Shown here: one piece after another, positions 5,281 through 5,559 of the stretch
Position numbering within the stretch: position 1 is the stretch's first letter
Layout: each line of letters starts with the position of its first letter
Source: Nitrospirota bacterium
GTDB lineage: Bacteria > Nitrospirota > Nitrospiria > Nitrospirales > Nitrospiraceae
Direction: 5' to 3'
DNA length: 5,559 nt
Assembly: GCA_016195505.1 (NCBI GenBank)
Contig: JACPZN010000103.1
Span: forward strand, 1 to 5,559
Program-made: the position numbers and the translations under genes
Notes under the pieces: generated by a model
Told to the model about the DNA's origin: nothing
The model's input: only the letters and a program-made list of their open reading frames with translations
Databases searched by the model: none

Positions 5281-5518
5281 TTAAATCGAGGCAATAATAA
5301 AGGGCAGGAGTCTTTTCCTGAGGCGCTTCTTGCTAGAGGCTTCAACGACATCGCACTAGTAAGGCTGCATTTCTGGTTAAGGCGAAAAGGCCATAAGCGA
5401 CTCGTCGCCGACCACTCTCTTTTTGAACAGAGCTGACCGGTTCTGCATCGCGAATCGCATAGGCAGGGGCGCCGGCAGTTGAAAGCAGTGGGGGCGTCAG
5501 AAACTTTTGGGGTTTGAA
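5281..5518. other. Non-coding stretch after the HTH/GIY-YIG gene
   Basis: No gene with a start and ribosome site is visible. The frame of the upstream gene stays open for 51 codons after its TAG, to TGA 5434-5436, with a fairly protein-like reading. A weak hairpin, CAGGA 5305-5309 with TCCTG 5316-5320, follows the stop closely and could help end transcription, but it has no T-run after it. Confidence 0.4.
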
Positions 5519-5539
5519 GGCTGATCAAAAAGATCAGCC
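5519..5539. repeat. Perfect 8-bp stem-loop with an A5 loop at the right edge
   Basis: GGCTGATC (5519-5526) pairs with GATCAGCC (5532-5539) around AAAAA (5527-5531). It is followed by AACGAGGCCGCAGGGAGC and then the window ends. The layout resembles dispersed intergenic repeats that I associate with Nitrospira genomes, but that is from memory and cannot be verified here. Confidence 0.5.
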
Positions 5540-5559
5540 AACGAGGCCGCAGGGAGCTT

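Noticed and set aside
5435..5442. GACCGGTT as a third copy of the GACCGGTC palindrome
   Set aside because: Only seven bases match and it is not palindromic; expected by chance in DNA of this composition.
5238..5528. 96-codon minus-strand open frame at the right end
   Set aside because: Cys/Arg/Ser-rich reading, overlaps the end of the GIY-YIG gene, no ribosome site.

Overview
The window looks like a chromosomal piece of a Nitrospira-type (phylum Nitrospirota) bacterium. This rests on recognising the protein families and gene arrangement by eye; no database search was possible. The main pointer is a run of co-directional genes for a multi-subunit 2-oxoacid:ferredoxin oxidoreductase of the five-subunit kind known from Hydrogenobacter and Nitrospira. 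Those organisms use such enzymes in the reductive TCA cycle under oxygenated conditions. The left part has roughly 60% GC by eye.

Region 1 (1-2822) is the 3' part of that operon. It holds the C-terminal end of a gamma subunit (cut by the window edge), a two-[4Fe-4S] ferredoxin-type delta subunit, a CODH-epsilon/CdhB-like subunit, and an alpha (pyrimidine-binding and C-terminal transketolase-like) subunit. Gaps are 21-40 bp and each internal gene has its own Shine-Dalgarno. A long perfect hairpin with a T-run closes the operon. The TPP-binding beta subunit is not in the window and should lie upstream of gamma. Together the subunits would exchange electrons with ferredoxin while making or breaking a 2-oxoacid (pyruvate or 2-oxoglutarate; the sequence does not say which). 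The alpha subunit appears to lack the N-terminal segment that normally carries the YPITP substrate-binding motif.

Region 2 (2823-4387) has a degenerate inverted repeat, then a small helical protein of unknown function on the minus strand. Divergent to it is an Rsm22/METTL17-family methyltransferase-like gene with a four-cysteine cluster. The divergent start region is very short, and the two promoters probably overlap.

Region 3 (4388-5559) looks like accessory DNA. A 374-bp gene-free stretch contains a 14-bp perfect stem-loop whose arms each hold the palindrome GACCGGTC, and a good sigma70-like promoter. That promoter precedes a lower-GC (about 50%) gene for a helix-turn-helix plus GIY-YIG-like (MUG113/T5orf172-type) protein. 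The last 279 bp hold no convincing gene, only an in-frame coding-like stretch after the stop and a small hairpin at the right edge. No CRISPR array, tRNA, rRNA or intact transposase gene was seen.
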